Of a stretch of 64,000 nt of DNA, positions 35,425-43,356 are shown one piece after another; the stretch's first letter is position 1; every line of letters begins with the position of its first letter. Source of the stretch: Pseudomonas brassicacearum. GTDB taxonomy: Bacteria > Pseudomonadota > Gammaproteobacteria > Pseudomonadales > Pseudomonadaceae. The stretch covers positions 496,001 to 560,000 of the forward strand of contig NZ_MOBJ01000034.1 in assembly GCF_003732225.1 (NCBI RefSeq), given 5' to 3'. The notes beneath the pieces are model-generated. The model was not told where the DNA came from. It searched no databases and was given only the letters and a program-made list of their open reading frames with translations. Position numbers and translations under genes: made by a program.

Positions 35425-36081
35425 ATGACCCAGCCCCTTATTCTTCAGCCCGGCAAGCCTGTTGACGCCTGCGTGATCTGGCTGCACGGCCTGGGCGCCG
35501 ACCGCTACGACTTCTTGCCGGTGGCCGAAGCCCTGCAGGAAAACCTGTTGACCACCCGCTTCGTCCTGCCCCAGGCACCGACCCGCGCAGTGACCATCAA
35601 TGGTGGTTACGAGATGCCGAGCTGGTACGACATCAAGGCCATGAGCCCCGCACGCAGCATCAATCACGAAGAACTGGAGGTGTCGGCCCAAACCGTCATA
35701 ACGCTGATCGAAGAGCAGCGCGCCAGCGGAATAGACGCCTCGCGGATTTTCCTTGCGGGTTTTTCCCAGGGCGGCGCAGTGGTGCTGCACAGCGCTTTCC
35801 TGAAATGGCAGGGACCGCTGGGTGGCGTACTGGCCCTCTCCACTTATGCGCCAACGTTCAGCGATGAACTGGAACTTTCAGCCAGCCAACAGCGGATTCC
35901 AGTGCTGTGCCTGCATGGTCAATACGACGATGTTGTACAGAACGCCATGGGACGCAGCGCATACGAGCATTTGAAGACCCGTGGTGTCACCGTGACATGG
36001 CAGGAATACCCAATGGGTCACGAAGTGTTACCTGAAGAAATTCGCGATATCAGCGTCTGGCTCGCGGACCGCTTGCGCTAA
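35425..36081 (+). CDS. estB: Carboxylesterase (EstB type)
   Basis: The 218-residue protein is the same length as P. fluorescens carboxylesterase II and shows its alpha/beta-hydrolase triad: Ser114 in GFSQGG, Asp168 in LHGQYDDVV, His199 in PMGHEV. The N-terminal VIWLHGLGADRYDF is the oxyanion-hole region. It hydrolyses short esters in the cytoplasm; the natural substrate is not known. A GGAGC motif precedes the ATG. Confidence 0.93.
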   Translation: MTQPLILQPGKPVDACVIWLHGLGADRYDFLPVAEALQENLLTTRFVLPQAPTRAVTINGGYEMPSWYDIKAMSPARSINHEELEVSAQTVITLIEEQRASGIDASRIFLAGFSQGGAVVLHSAFLKWQGPLGGVLALSTYAPTFSDELELSASQQRIPVLCLHGQYDDVVQNAMGRSAYEHLKTRGVTVTWQEYPMGHEVLPEEIRDISVWLADRLR

Positions 36082-36177
36082 TACAGAAACTTCCTGTAGC
36101 TGTATGACCAACACACTACGCCGCGCCCGTTTCTTGCATTACACTGGCCGGCGTACATTCCTTAACCAATTGATGAG

Positions 36178-37665
36178 ATGACCGTGCTCAAAGCACTCAA
36201 GAAAATGTTCGGTAAAAGCGAGGCTGAGCAGCTCGCGCCCAGCTCCAGCGCACCTTCCCACACACCCGGCAACCGCACCGACGGTCATCAGTCTGGCCGG
36301 ACCGCAGCTGTCGCGGCACCGAAACATACGCCCGCGCACACTCCGGCCACCGAGTCTGTTGCCGAACCTGTTACACAGCAACCGCACAGCGAGACGCCAA
36401 AACCTGCGCAACCGCGCCGCGAACGCGCGCCGAAACCTCCTGTCGTCGCCTGGAAACTCGAAGATTTCGCCGTCGAACCTCAGGAAGGCAAAACCCGTTT
36501 TCATGATTTCAAGCTGGCCCCGGAGCTGATGCACGCCATCCAGGACCTGGGTTTCCCGTACTGCACGCCGATCCAGGCGCAGGTATTGGGTTTCACCCTG
36601 GCCGGCAAAGACGCCATCGGTCGCGCCCAGACCGGCACCGGCAAAACCGCCGCATTCCTGATCTCGATCATCACTCAGCTGCTGCAAACCCCACCGCCGA
36701 AAGAGCGCTACATGGGCGAGCCACGGGCGCTGATCATTGCACCGACCCGCGAACTGGTGGTGCAGATCGCCAAGGACGCAGCAGACCTGACCAAGTACAC
36801 CGGCCTCAACGTCATGACCTTTGTTGGCGGCATGGACTTCGACAAGCAACTCAAACACCTCGAAGCTCGCCATTGCGACATCCTCGTGGCTACCCCGGGC
36901 CGTCTGCTGGACTTCAACCAGCGCGGCGACGTGCACCTGGACATGGTCGAAGTGATGGTGCTCGACGAAGCTGACCGGATGCTCGACATGGGTTTCATCC
37001 CACAAGTACGTCAGATCATTCGCCAGACCCCACCGAAAAACGAACGTCAGACCCTGCTGTTCTCCGCGACCTTCACTGAAGACGTGATGAACCTGGCCAA
37101 GCAATGGACCACCGACCCGTCGATCGTAGAGATCGAAGTCGCGAACGTGGCCAGCGAAAACGTCGAACAGCACATCTACGCCGTTGCCGGTGCCGATAAA
37201 TACAAGCTGCTCTACAACCTGGTGACCGACAACGGTTGGGAACGGGTGATGGTCTTCGCCAACCGCAAGGACGAAGTGCGGCGCATCGAAGAACGCCTGG
37301 TGCGTGATGGCGTCAACGCGGCCCAACTGTCGGGTGACGTTCCGCAGCACAAGCGCATCAAGACCCTGGAAGGTTTCCGCGAAGGCAAGATCCGCGTCCT
37401 CGTGGCCACCGATGTCGCCGGTCGCGGGATTCACATCGACGGCATCAGCCACGTGATCAACTTCACTCTGCCGGAAGTGCCGGACGACTACGTCCACCGC
37501 ATTGGTCGTACCGGTCGTGCTGGCGCCGATGGCGTGTCCATCAGCTTCGCCGGTGAAGACGACTCCTACCAGCTACCGTCCATCGAGGCGTTGCTGGGTC
37601 GCAAGATCAGTTGCGAAACCCCGCCGACCCATCTGCTGCGCCCGGTAGAGCGCAAACGCCCATAA
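36178..37665 (+). CDS. rhlB: ATP-dependent RNA helicase RhlB
   Basis: A 495-residue DEAD-box helicase. After a ~100-residue basic, proline- and alanine-rich N-terminal extension come motif Q (PIQAQ), motif I AQTGTGKT, motif II VLDEADRMLD, motif III SAT, and the C-terminal HRIGRTGRAG. RhlB unwinds structured RNA for degradation in the RNA degradosome with RNase E. The long N-terminus is usual in pseudomonads. A terminator follows. Confidence 0.94.
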   Translation: MTVLKALKKMFGKSEAEQLAPSSSAPSHTPGNRTDGHQSGRTAAVAAPKHTPAHTPATESVAEPVTQQPHSETPKPAQPRRERAPKPPVVAWKLEDFAVEPQEGKTRFHDFKLAPELMHAIQDLGFPYCTPIQAQVLGFTLAGKDAIGRAQTGTGKTAAFLISIITQLLQTPPPKERYMGEPRALIIAPTRELVVQIAKDAADLTKYTGLNVMTFVGGMDFDKQLKHLEARHCDILVATPGRLLDFNQRGDVHLDMVEVMVLDEADRMLDMGFIPQVRQIIRQTPPKNERQTLLFSATFTEDVMNLAKQWTTDPSIVEIEVANVASENVEQHIYAVAGADKYKLLYNLVTDNGWERVMVFANRKDEVRRIEERLVRDGVNAAQLSGDVPQHKRIKTLEGFREGKIRVLVATDVAGRGIHIDGISHVINFTLPEVPDDYVHRIGRTGRAGADGVSISFAGEDDSYQLPSIEALLGRKISCETPPTHLLRPVERKRP

Positions 37666-37685
37666 GGTCGTGTCGTAACAAAAGA

Positions 37686-37718
37686 AGCGCAGCCGGCAAC
37701 GGACTGCGCTTTTTTTAC
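37686..37718 (+). terminator. Rho-independent terminator after rhlB
   Basis: The stem AGCGCAG / CTGCGCT is followed by TTTTTTTA, 21 bases after the rhlB stop. Confidence 0.85.
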
Positions 37719-37794
37719 GCCTGGATATTGCCAAACAGAACAATAAGTCCACAATGGACAAATTAGTTTACTTGCGAATCCACGGAGCATCTGC

Positions 37795-38748
37795 ATGCCC
37801 AACACACCTTATGTGATCGCCAAACCCCAGGCCCGCGAACTGCTTGATCAAGTCGACGTGCCGAAGATCCTGCGCAAGCTGTTCCGCGATCTGGCTGCTG
37901 GCCAGGCCGTGCAGCCAGCGCAGCAACTGGTGGAGTTTCCACAAGGCGCTGGCGACTTCATCAACTACCTCGGGGTGTTGGCCGAAGATGGTGTGTACGG
38001 GGTGAAAACCTCGCCCTACATCGTGCGCAAGGAAGGTCCGCTGGTGACCGCCTGGACGCTGCTGATGTCGATGCAAACCGGCCAGCCGCTGCTGCTCTGC
38101 GATGCCAGTGAACTGACCACCGCCCGCACCGCCGCGACCACTGCCGTCGCCATTGATGCCCTTGCCCTGCCGAACGCCACGCGCCTGGCAATCATCGGTA
38201 GCGGCCCGGTCGCCCAGGCTCATCTGCATTACGCGAAGAATGTACGGGACTGGCAAAGCATCAGCCTTTATTCGCCGAATCTGGCGAGCCGGGATCCGCA
38301 AATGCTCGCGCAACTCTCGGCCATCGACTCGCGCCTGAAGGTGCGAGACAGCCGCGAAGCAGCGATCCAGGACGCCGATGTGATCATGCTGTGCACCTCG
38401 TCTGCAGGACCTGTGATCGACCCGCGGACCTTGAGCAAACCGACGCTGATCACCTCCATCAGCACCAACGCAGTGCGTGCCCACGAGGTGCCGCCTGCAA
38501 CGCTGAGTGAAATGCAGGTCTATTGCGACTATCGCCTGACCACGCCAGGTTCTGCCGGCGAAATGCTGATCGCCAGTGAACAACATGGCTGGGAGAAAAG
38601 TGCGATCGTTGGCGACCTGGCCGAACTGCTCAGCGAACAGGCGCCACGTCCGGCTTATGATCGCCATGTGTTCTTCCGTTCCATCGGTCTGGGCCTGGAA
38701 GACATTGCCCTGGCCAATGCCCTTTATCAGTTGCAACACCAGAATTGA
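37795..38748 (+). CDS. dauB: NAD(P)H-dependent L-arginine dehydrogenase, anabolic (DauB)
   Basis: A 317-residue ornithine cyclodeaminase/mu-crystallin-family protein with the Rossmann motif LAIIGSGPVAQAHL and the substrate region HVFFRSIGLGLEDIALA. Its neighbour is a clear DauA homologue and the order dauB-dauA-dauR matches PA3862-PA3864. DauB reduces 2-ketoarginine to L-arginine with NAD(P)H and ammonia; DauA makes the keto acid from D-arginine, so together they racemise D- to L-arginine. A REP doublet lies between dauB and dauA. Confidence 0.9.
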   Translation: MPNTPYVIAKPQARELLDQVDVPKILRKLFRDLAAGQAVQPAQQLVEFPQGAGDFINYLGVLAEDGVYGVKTSPYIVRKEGPLVTAWTLLMSMQTGQPLLLCDASELTTARTAATTAVAIDALALPNATRLAIIGSGPVAQAHLHYAKNVRDWQSISLYSPNLASRDPQMLAQLSAIDSRLKVRDSREAAIQDADVIMLCTSSAGPVIDPRTLSKPTLITSISTNAVRAHEVPPATLSEMQVYCDYRLTTPGSAGEMLIASEQHGWEKSAIVGDLAELLSEQAPRPAYDRHVFFRSIGLGLEDIALANALYQLQHQN

Positions 38749-38764
38749 AACGAAATGCTTTCCC

Positions 38765-38851
38765 TGTGGGAGCGAGCTTGCTCGCGATGCAGACGCCGCA
38801 ATCCGTCAGACGAACAGCGGTGATGCAATCGCGAGCAAGCTCGCTCCCACA
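38765..38851. repeat. REP doublet, family 1, inside the dau operon
   Basis: Copies at 38765-38788 and 38828-38851, between dauB and dauA. Its 87 bases equal the length of the element inserted in algK. Confidence 0.92.
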
Positions 38852-38896
38852 AGGGTTCTCTCAATCTTCGGCATTTGCGCCCATCAGGAGACGTTC

Positions 38897-40024
38897 ATGA
38901 CCCAGGCAGACTTCATCATCATCGGCGGTGGCATTGCCGGTGCTTCCACCGGTTTTTGGCTGTCGCAACACGGTCGGGTGATCGTGCTCGAACGCGAATC
39001 CCACCCGGCCTACCATTCCACCGGGCGTTCGGCCGCGTTGTACACCGCCGCTTACGGTACGCCGCAAGTGCGCGCACTGACCCAGGCCAGCCGGGACTTC
39101 TTCGATGCACCGCCGGCCGGATTCTGCGAACACCCACTGCTGACCCCGCGCGGCGAGATGACGGTCGACTTCACCGGTGATCCGGACGAGCTGAACAACC
39201 AATACCTGAGCGCCAAGGCGACCGTGCCGCAGATGCAACGGCTCAGCGCCGACGAAGCCTGTGCACGAATTCCAATTCTGCGCCGCGAGAAAGTTCATGG
39301 CGCGATCTATGACCCCACCGCCACGGACATCGACACTGACGCCCTGCATCAAGGCTACCTGCGCGGGATCCGCCGCAACCAGGGCGAAGTGCACACCGAC
39401 AGCGAAGTCCTGAGCCTGACGCGCGATGCCGGCAATCTCTGGCAAGTGAAAACCGCCCAGCAGACCTTCAGCGCACCGATCATCATCAATGCCGCTGGCG
39501 CCTGGGCCGACCAACTCGGTGAGATGGCCGGCGCCAAACCTCTGGGGCTGGTCCCCAAGCGTCGCGCAGCCTTCATCTTCGCAGGTCCCGAAGGGGCGGA
39601 CATCCACGACTGGCCAATGCTGGTCAGCCTCGACGAATCGTTCTACATGAAACCCGATGCCGGAATGTTCCTCGGTTCGCCGGCCAATGCCGACCCCGTC
39701 GAGCCGCATGACGTGCAGCCAGAAGAACTGGACATTGCCATGGGTATCTACCAGATCGAAGAAGCCACCACCCTGACCATCCGCCGACCGACCCGGACCT
39801 GGGCCGGCTTACGCAGTTTTGTCAGCGACGGCGATCTGATCAGCGGATTCGACCCGCAGGTGCCGGGGCTGTTCTGGGTGGCCGCGCAGGGTGGTTACGG
39901 CATTCAAACCTCGCCCGCCATGGGTCAGGCCAGTGCCGCGCTGGTTCGCGGTGACGCCTTGCCGGAACAACTCAGCCGCTTTGGCCTCAGCGCCGCAATG
40001 CTCTCCCCTTCCCGCCTCGGCTGA
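38897..40024 (+). CDS. dauA: FAD-dependent D-arginine dehydrogenase (DauA)
   Basis: A 375-residue flavoprotein with the FAD motif IIIGGGIAGASTG and long stretches very close to P. aeruginosa DauA: YHSTGRSAALYTAAYGTPQV, GFCEHPLL, DWPMLVSLDESFYMKPDAG and AAQGGYGIQTSPAMG. DauA oxidises D-arginine (and other basic D-amino acids) to the imino acid. An ATG is reached after CAGGAGACGTTC. The following hairpin and dauR suggest read-through to the regulator is limited. Confidence 0.94.
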   Translation: MTQADFIIIGGGIAGASTGFWLSQHGRVIVLERESHPAYHSTGRSAALYTAAYGTPQVRALTQASRDFFDAPPAGFCEHPLLTPRGEMTVDFTGDPDELNNQYLSAKATVPQMQRLSADEACARIPILRREKVHGAIYDPTATDIDTDALHQGYLRGIRRNQGEVHTDSEVLSLTRDAGNLWQVKTAQQTFSAPIIINAAGAWADQLGEMAGAKPLGLVPKRRAAFIFAGPEGADIHDWPMLVSLDESFYMKPDAGMFLGSPANADPVEPHDVQPEELDIAMGIYQIEEATTLTIRRPTRTWAGLRSFVSDGDLISGFDPQVPGLFWVAAQGGYGIQTSPAMGQASAALVRGDALPEQLSRFGLSAAMLSPSRLG

Positions 40025-40068
40025 ACCTGCCGCCAAGGTGACGTCTGACCTCGATTACGGCAAACTCC

Positions 40069-40095
40069 CAGCGCCCCTTTCTCTATGGGGCGCTG
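40069..40095 (+). terminator. Hairpin between dauA and dauR
   Basis: Arms CAGCGCCCC and GGGGCGCTG pair perfectly across TTTCTCTAT. The tail ATTGCC is not a T-run, so this is more likely an attenuating than a terminating hairpin. Confidence 0.55.
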
Positions 40096-40114
40096 ATTGC
40101 CTGGAGCAACACCG

Positions 40115-40741
40115 ATGACCCCACCTCTTCAAGATCCTGCACTGGATAACTTCCGGGCGATCGCCGACGCCATTGCCACGCTGTTTTTCCCCCACGCCGA
40201 GGTGGTGCTGCACGACCTGCGCACGCAGAAAATCGACTACATCGCCAACAACATTTCCAAGCGGGAAGTGGGCGCCGACGCCGCGCTGGAGGACATGCTC
40301 AGCGAAGAGATCAGCGAGAGGAATATCGGCCCTTACGAAAAGCTTAATTGGGATGGGCAAAAGATCCGCAGTCTCAGTAGCGTACTGCGCGACAGCGAAG
40401 GCCATCCGATTGCCGTGCTGTGCATCAACCTGAATATTTCGCTGTTTGAAAACGCCAAGGCGGCGCTGGATCTGTTTCTCTCACCGAGCAAGTTGATCCC
40501 GCAACCTGACGCGCTGTTTCGCGACGACTGGCAGGAGCGCATCAACACCTTTCTGCATAACTGGCTGCGAGAGCGGCAACTGGGTCTGAATGTGCTGACC
40601 CGCGAGCACAAACGCGAGCTGGTGCTGGCGTTGCACGCCGAAGGTGCCTTCAAGGGTAAAAGCGCCTCCAACTATGTGGCCAATGTGCTGAACATGGGAC
40701 GGGCGACGGTGTACAAGCATTTGAAAGAATTGAAAGGCTGA
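40115..40741 (+). CDS. dauR: YheO-like PAS-HTH regulator DauR
   Basis: A 208-residue protein with a YheO-type PAS domain (LDNFRAIADAIATLFFPHAEVVLHDL) and a C-terminal HTH (FKGKSASNYVANVLNMGRATVYKHLKEL). In P. aeruginosa DauR represses the dau operon and is relieved by 2-ketoarginine. An upstream in-frame ATG (40097) would add six residues; the second is preferred. Confidence 0.88.
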   Translation: MTPPLQDPALDNFRAIADAIATLFFPHAEVVLHDLRTQKIDYIANNISKREVGADAALEDMLSEEISERNIGPYEKLNWDGQKIRSLSSVLRDSEGHPIAVLCINLNISLFENAKAALDLFLSPSKLIPQPDALFRDDWQERINTFLHNWLRERQLGLNVLTREHKRELVLALHAEGAFKGKSASNYVANVLNMGRATVYKHLKELKG

Positions 40742-40778
40742 AACCTGACCTGAGAGGTGTGTTGGCTGGTAGGGCCTC

Positions 40779-40850
40779 ATCGCGAGCAAGCTCGCTCCCA
40801 CAATGGACCTGTGTTCGCAGGACTAATGTGGGAGCGAGCTTGCTCGCGAT
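40779..40850. repeat. REP pair, family 1, outward order (left of the binding-protein gene)
   Basis: Here the order is reversed from the other doublets: ATCGCGAGC... (40779-40802) comes first and TGTGGGAGC... (40827-40850) second, with a 24-base gap. Read as a hairpin the arms still pair, but the tails point the other way. Confidence 0.85.
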
Positions 40851-40859
40851 GGCTATCAA

Positions 40860-41636
40860 TCAATCGCCGTAGATATCCGACTTGAAGTACTTGGCTTCAA
40901 TCTTCTGGTATTCGCCATTGGCGCGAATACCGTCAATAGCATTGTTCAGTTGGGCGACCAATTCAGTGTTGCCCTTGCGCACCGCAATCCCTGCACCTTC
41001 GCCCACGTATTTCGGATCCTTGAGCTCCGGCCCGACAAAGGCGTAGCCCTTGCCGCGAGGCATCGACAGGAAGTCACTCAGCGGAATGGTATCGGCGAAA
41101 ATGGCATCCAGACGCCCGGCGGCCAGGTCCATGTAGATCTCTTCATTGTTGCCGTAACGCGCCACCTTGATGCCCTTGGGCTCGAAGACTTCCGTGGCGT
41201 AACGGTCCGTGGTGGTTGCCCGTTGCACACCAATGGTCTTGCCCTTGAGACTTGCGTACTGGTCATCAACTACCGCACCGTCCTTCATCACCAGCCGCGA
41301 TGAAGTGAAGTAGTACTTATGGGTGAAGTCCACCGACTTTTTACGATCTTCGTTGATGGTCATAGACGACAGCGCAGCATCGATTTTCTTCACCTTGAGG
41401 GAGGGAATCAGACCATCGAACTCGCCCTCGACCCACTCGCACTTGACCTTCATCTGCGCGCACAGCGCGTTACCGATGTCATAGTCGAAACCGGTGATTT
41501 TTCCATCCGCGGTCTTGGAGGCAAACGGCGGATACGCCGCTTCGATACCGATGCGCAGGGTTTTCTCGGCGGCAAACAGACTGCTGCACGCCAACAGGCT
41601 CAGGGCCAGGCCACCGATCAGGGGGAGCTTCTTCAT
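40860..41636 (-). CDS. Basic amino-acid ABC-transporter binding protein, dau-linked
   Basis: The 258-residue protein has a signal peptide ending SSLFAA and an SBP_bac_3 domain (RIGIEAAYPPFASKTADGKITGFDYDIG), of the lysine/arginine/ornithine group. In P. aeruginosa PA3865 occupies the same place next to dauBAR. It probably binds arginine or D-arginine for uptake, but no permease gene is near, so it must share one encoded elsewhere. Reversed REP pairs flank it on both sides. Confidence 0.88.
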   Translation of the reverse strand: MKKLPLIGGLALSLLACSSLFAAEKTLRIGIEAAYPPFASKTADGKITGFDYDIGNALCAQMKVKCEWVEGEFDGLIPSLKVKKIDAALSSMTINEDRKKSVDFTHKYYFTSSRLVMKDGAVVDDQYASLKGKTIGVQRATTTDRYATEVFEPKGIKVARYGNNEEIYMDLAAGRLDAIFADTIPLSDFLSMPRGKGYAFVGPELKDPKYVGEGAGIAVRKGNTELVAQLNNAIDGIRANGEYQKIEAKYFKSDIYGD

Positions 41637-41822
41637 GTTCGTTTTCTCGCGGGTTGTTGTTGGTTTGGCAAGACAGAAGAAAGTGGAACGGGAAACATCT
41701 TTTTTGTACTTATAATTCCATACTGGACTTTTATGTATTTCCCGTCAATCAGGCGCGCGCAGTTCTTTCAGCCTCTGGTCGGGAGGTGAATCTGGAGGAT
41801 ATTCTGTGTTGTTGATGGCCCT

Positions 41823-41915
41823 ATCGCGAGCAAGCTCGCTCCCACAGTGAATCTTCGTCGGACACAAAATTTGTGTCTGATGGAGATCAACTGTGGGAGC
41901 GAGCTTGCTCGCGAT
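41823..41915. repeat. REP pair, family 1, outward order (right of the binding-protein gene)
   Basis: ATCGCGAGC-type copy at 41823-41846 and TGTGGGAGC-type copy at 41892-41915, with 45 bases between. Same reversed order as the pair at 40779. A perfect palindrome lies between the two copies. Confidence 0.85.
41861..41877. repeat. Perfect 17-base palindrome between REP copies
   Basis: GACACAAA, centre A, TTTGTGTC, exactly between the two REP copies. It could be an operator, or simply the loop of a two-armed structure. Confidence 0.45.
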
Positions 41916-41954
41916 AGCGGACTGACAGCCAACAAAGAAACAGCAGGCTACTGA

Positions 41955-42404
41955 CTACTTCCAGCGATCCGCCGCCGCGTGATCACTGTCACGCCCTTCC
42001 ACCCAACGCGGGCCGTCACTGGTGTTTTCCTTCTTCCAGAACGGCGCACGGGTTTTCAGGTAGTCCATGACAAAGGCACAGGCATCGAATGCCGCCTGGC
42101 GGTGGGCACTCGCGGCACCGACGAAGACGATGGGCTCGCCCGGCTCCAGAGCACCGATGCGGTGCAGCACTTCCAGCTTGAGCAGCGGCCAGCGCTGTTC
42201 GGCCTCAATGGCGATTTTGCCGAGGGCTTTTTCAGTCATGCCCGGGTAGTGCTCAAGAAACATCCCGGCCACATCGAGCCCGTCATTGAAGTCGCGAACA
42301 TAACCGACAAAACTCACCACTGCGCCAACACCGACATTCGCCGCATGCATCGCATTGACTTCAGCACCCGGATCGAACGCCGTGGACTGCACGCGAATCG
42401 CCAT
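41955..42404 (-). CDS. moaE: Molybdopterin synthase catalytic subunit
   Basis: A 149-residue MoaE with VGAVVSFVGYVRDFN, MFLEHYPGM, RIGALEPGEPIVFVGAASAHR and the Lys-containing FWKKE that forms the active site with MoaD's C-terminus. It transfers sulfur from MoaD thiocarboxylate to cyclic pyranopterin. The frame extends further upstream, but the Met at 42404 follows the GGAGGT that is also the last Gly-Gly codons of moaD. Confidence 0.94.
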   Translation of the reverse strand: MAIRVQSTAFDPGAEVNAMHAANVGVGAVVSFVGYVRDFNDGLDVAGMFLEHYPGMTEKALGKIAIEAEQRWPLLKLEVLHRIGALEPGEPIVFVGAASAHRQAAFDACAFVMDYLKTRAPFWKKENTSDGPRWVEGRDSDHAAADRWK

Positions 42405-42405
42405 C

Positions 42406-42648
42406 TCAACCTCCAGTAACGGTGGGGAAAAACGCCACTTCATCACCATCGACGAGTGGCTCGTCGAGCTGGCACAAGTCTTCATTACGCGCGCACATCA
42501 GGTTCTGCTCGCTCAGCACCTCGGCGCCCTCGCGTTGCGCCAACAACAAACGCACATCGTCGACCGTGGCGAAATCGCCTTCAACACTCAAGGAATCAAC
42601 GCCCAGCGCCTCGCGGTAGCGGGCAAAGAATTTCACCGTCAGCTTCAT
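42406..42648 (-). CDS. moaD: Molybdopterin synthase sulfur carrier subunit
   Basis: An 80-residue ubiquitin-like protein beginning MKLTVKFFARYREALG and ending FFPTVTGG, the C-terminal Gly-Gly that is thiocarboxylated. Its start overlaps the moaC stop by four bases, and one base separates its stop from the moaE start codon. The Gly-Gly codons double as the ribosome binding site for moaE. Confidence 0.93.
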   Translation of the reverse strand: MKLTVKFFARYREALGVDSLSVEGDFATVDDVRLLLAQREGAEVLSEQNLMCARNEDLCQLDEPLVDGDEVAFFPTVTGG

Positions 42649-43118
42649 TGGTCGGCCACCTGATAATGCCCGCTCTTGCCGCCGAGTTTCTCCAGCAGGC
42701 GTACGGTTTCGATGACCATGCCACGGTCCACGGCCTTGCACATGTCGTAGATCGTCAATGCGGCGACACTGGCAGCGGTCAGTGCTTCCATTTCCACCCC
42801 GGTTTGCCCGGACAGCTTGCAGCGGGCGACGATGCGCACCGCATCGTGGCCTTCGGCACTGAGCTCGACCTTGACGCTGGTGAGCATCAGCGGATGGCAC
42901 AGCGGGATCAAATCGGAAGTTTTCTTCGCCGCCTGAATGCCGGCAATGCGCGCCACAGCGAATACATCACCTTTGGGGTGACCACCGCTGACGATCATCT
43001 GCAGGGTTTCAGGGAGCATACGCACAAGCGCTTCGGCCGTGGCCTCACGGAACGTCACGGCTTTTTCGGTGACGTCGACCATATTGGCGCGACCTTGGGA
43101 ATCGAGATGAGTCAGCAC
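42645..43118 (-). CDS. moaC: Cyclic pyranopterin monophosphate synthase
   Basis: A 157-residue MoaC acting after MoaA in molybdenum cofactor synthesis. The motifs GGHPKGDVFAVARIAGIQAAKKTSDLIPLCHPLML (here split between visible segments) and GVEMEALTAASVAALTIYDMCKAVDRGM are characteristic. First of the leftward moaCDE operon. Confidence 0.96.
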   Translation of the reverse strand: MLTHLDSQGRANMVDVTEKAVTFREATAEALVRMLPETLQMIVSGGHPKGDVFAVARIAGIQAAKKTSDLIPLCHPLMLTSVKVELSAEGHDAVRIVARCKLSGQTGVEMEALTAASVAALTIYDMCKAVDRGMVIETVRLLEKLGGKSGHYQVADQ

Positions 43119-43202
43119 AGCCTTACTCCTGATCAGGAGCAGCGATTGTAAACCCGTGGGTCAATTTTTCGCACGTTTGATTACAAGACCACCACAAACC
43201 AA

Positions 43203-43292
43203 TGTGGGAGCGAGCTTGCTCGCGATAGCCGTCTGACATTCAGCAATGATGTTGACCGACACGCCGCCATCGCGAGCAAGCTCGCTCCCACA
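43203..43292. repeat. REP doublet, family 1, upstream of moaC and downstream of phoH
   Basis: Copies at 43203-43226 and 43269-43292, 42 bases apart. Both neighbouring genes run leftwards; the phoH terminator lies just to its right. Confidence 0.92.
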
Positions 43293-43310
43293 GGGGTTAT
43301 GTTTCAGGCA

Positions 43311-43341
43311 TAAAAAACCGGGTGCCCTGGAAGGCACCCGG
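43311..43341 (-). terminator. Rho-independent terminator after the PhoH-like gene
   Basis: Read leftwards: CCGGGTGCC/GGCACCCGG stem followed by a U-rich tail (the plus strand shows TAAAAAA before it), 15 bases after the gene stop. Confidence 0.85.
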
Positions 43342-43356
43342 CTCTGGTGGGACAGG

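Larger units (their letters stand above)
41637..41954. other. Gap between the binding-protein gene and moaE: promoter, REP pair and palindrome
   Basis: The 318 bases hold no gene. The right part carries the REP pair 41823-41915. Close to the binding-protein start there is an AT-rich stretch with TATAAG on the minus strand (near 41705-41720) that could be its -10 box. Confidence 0.4.
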
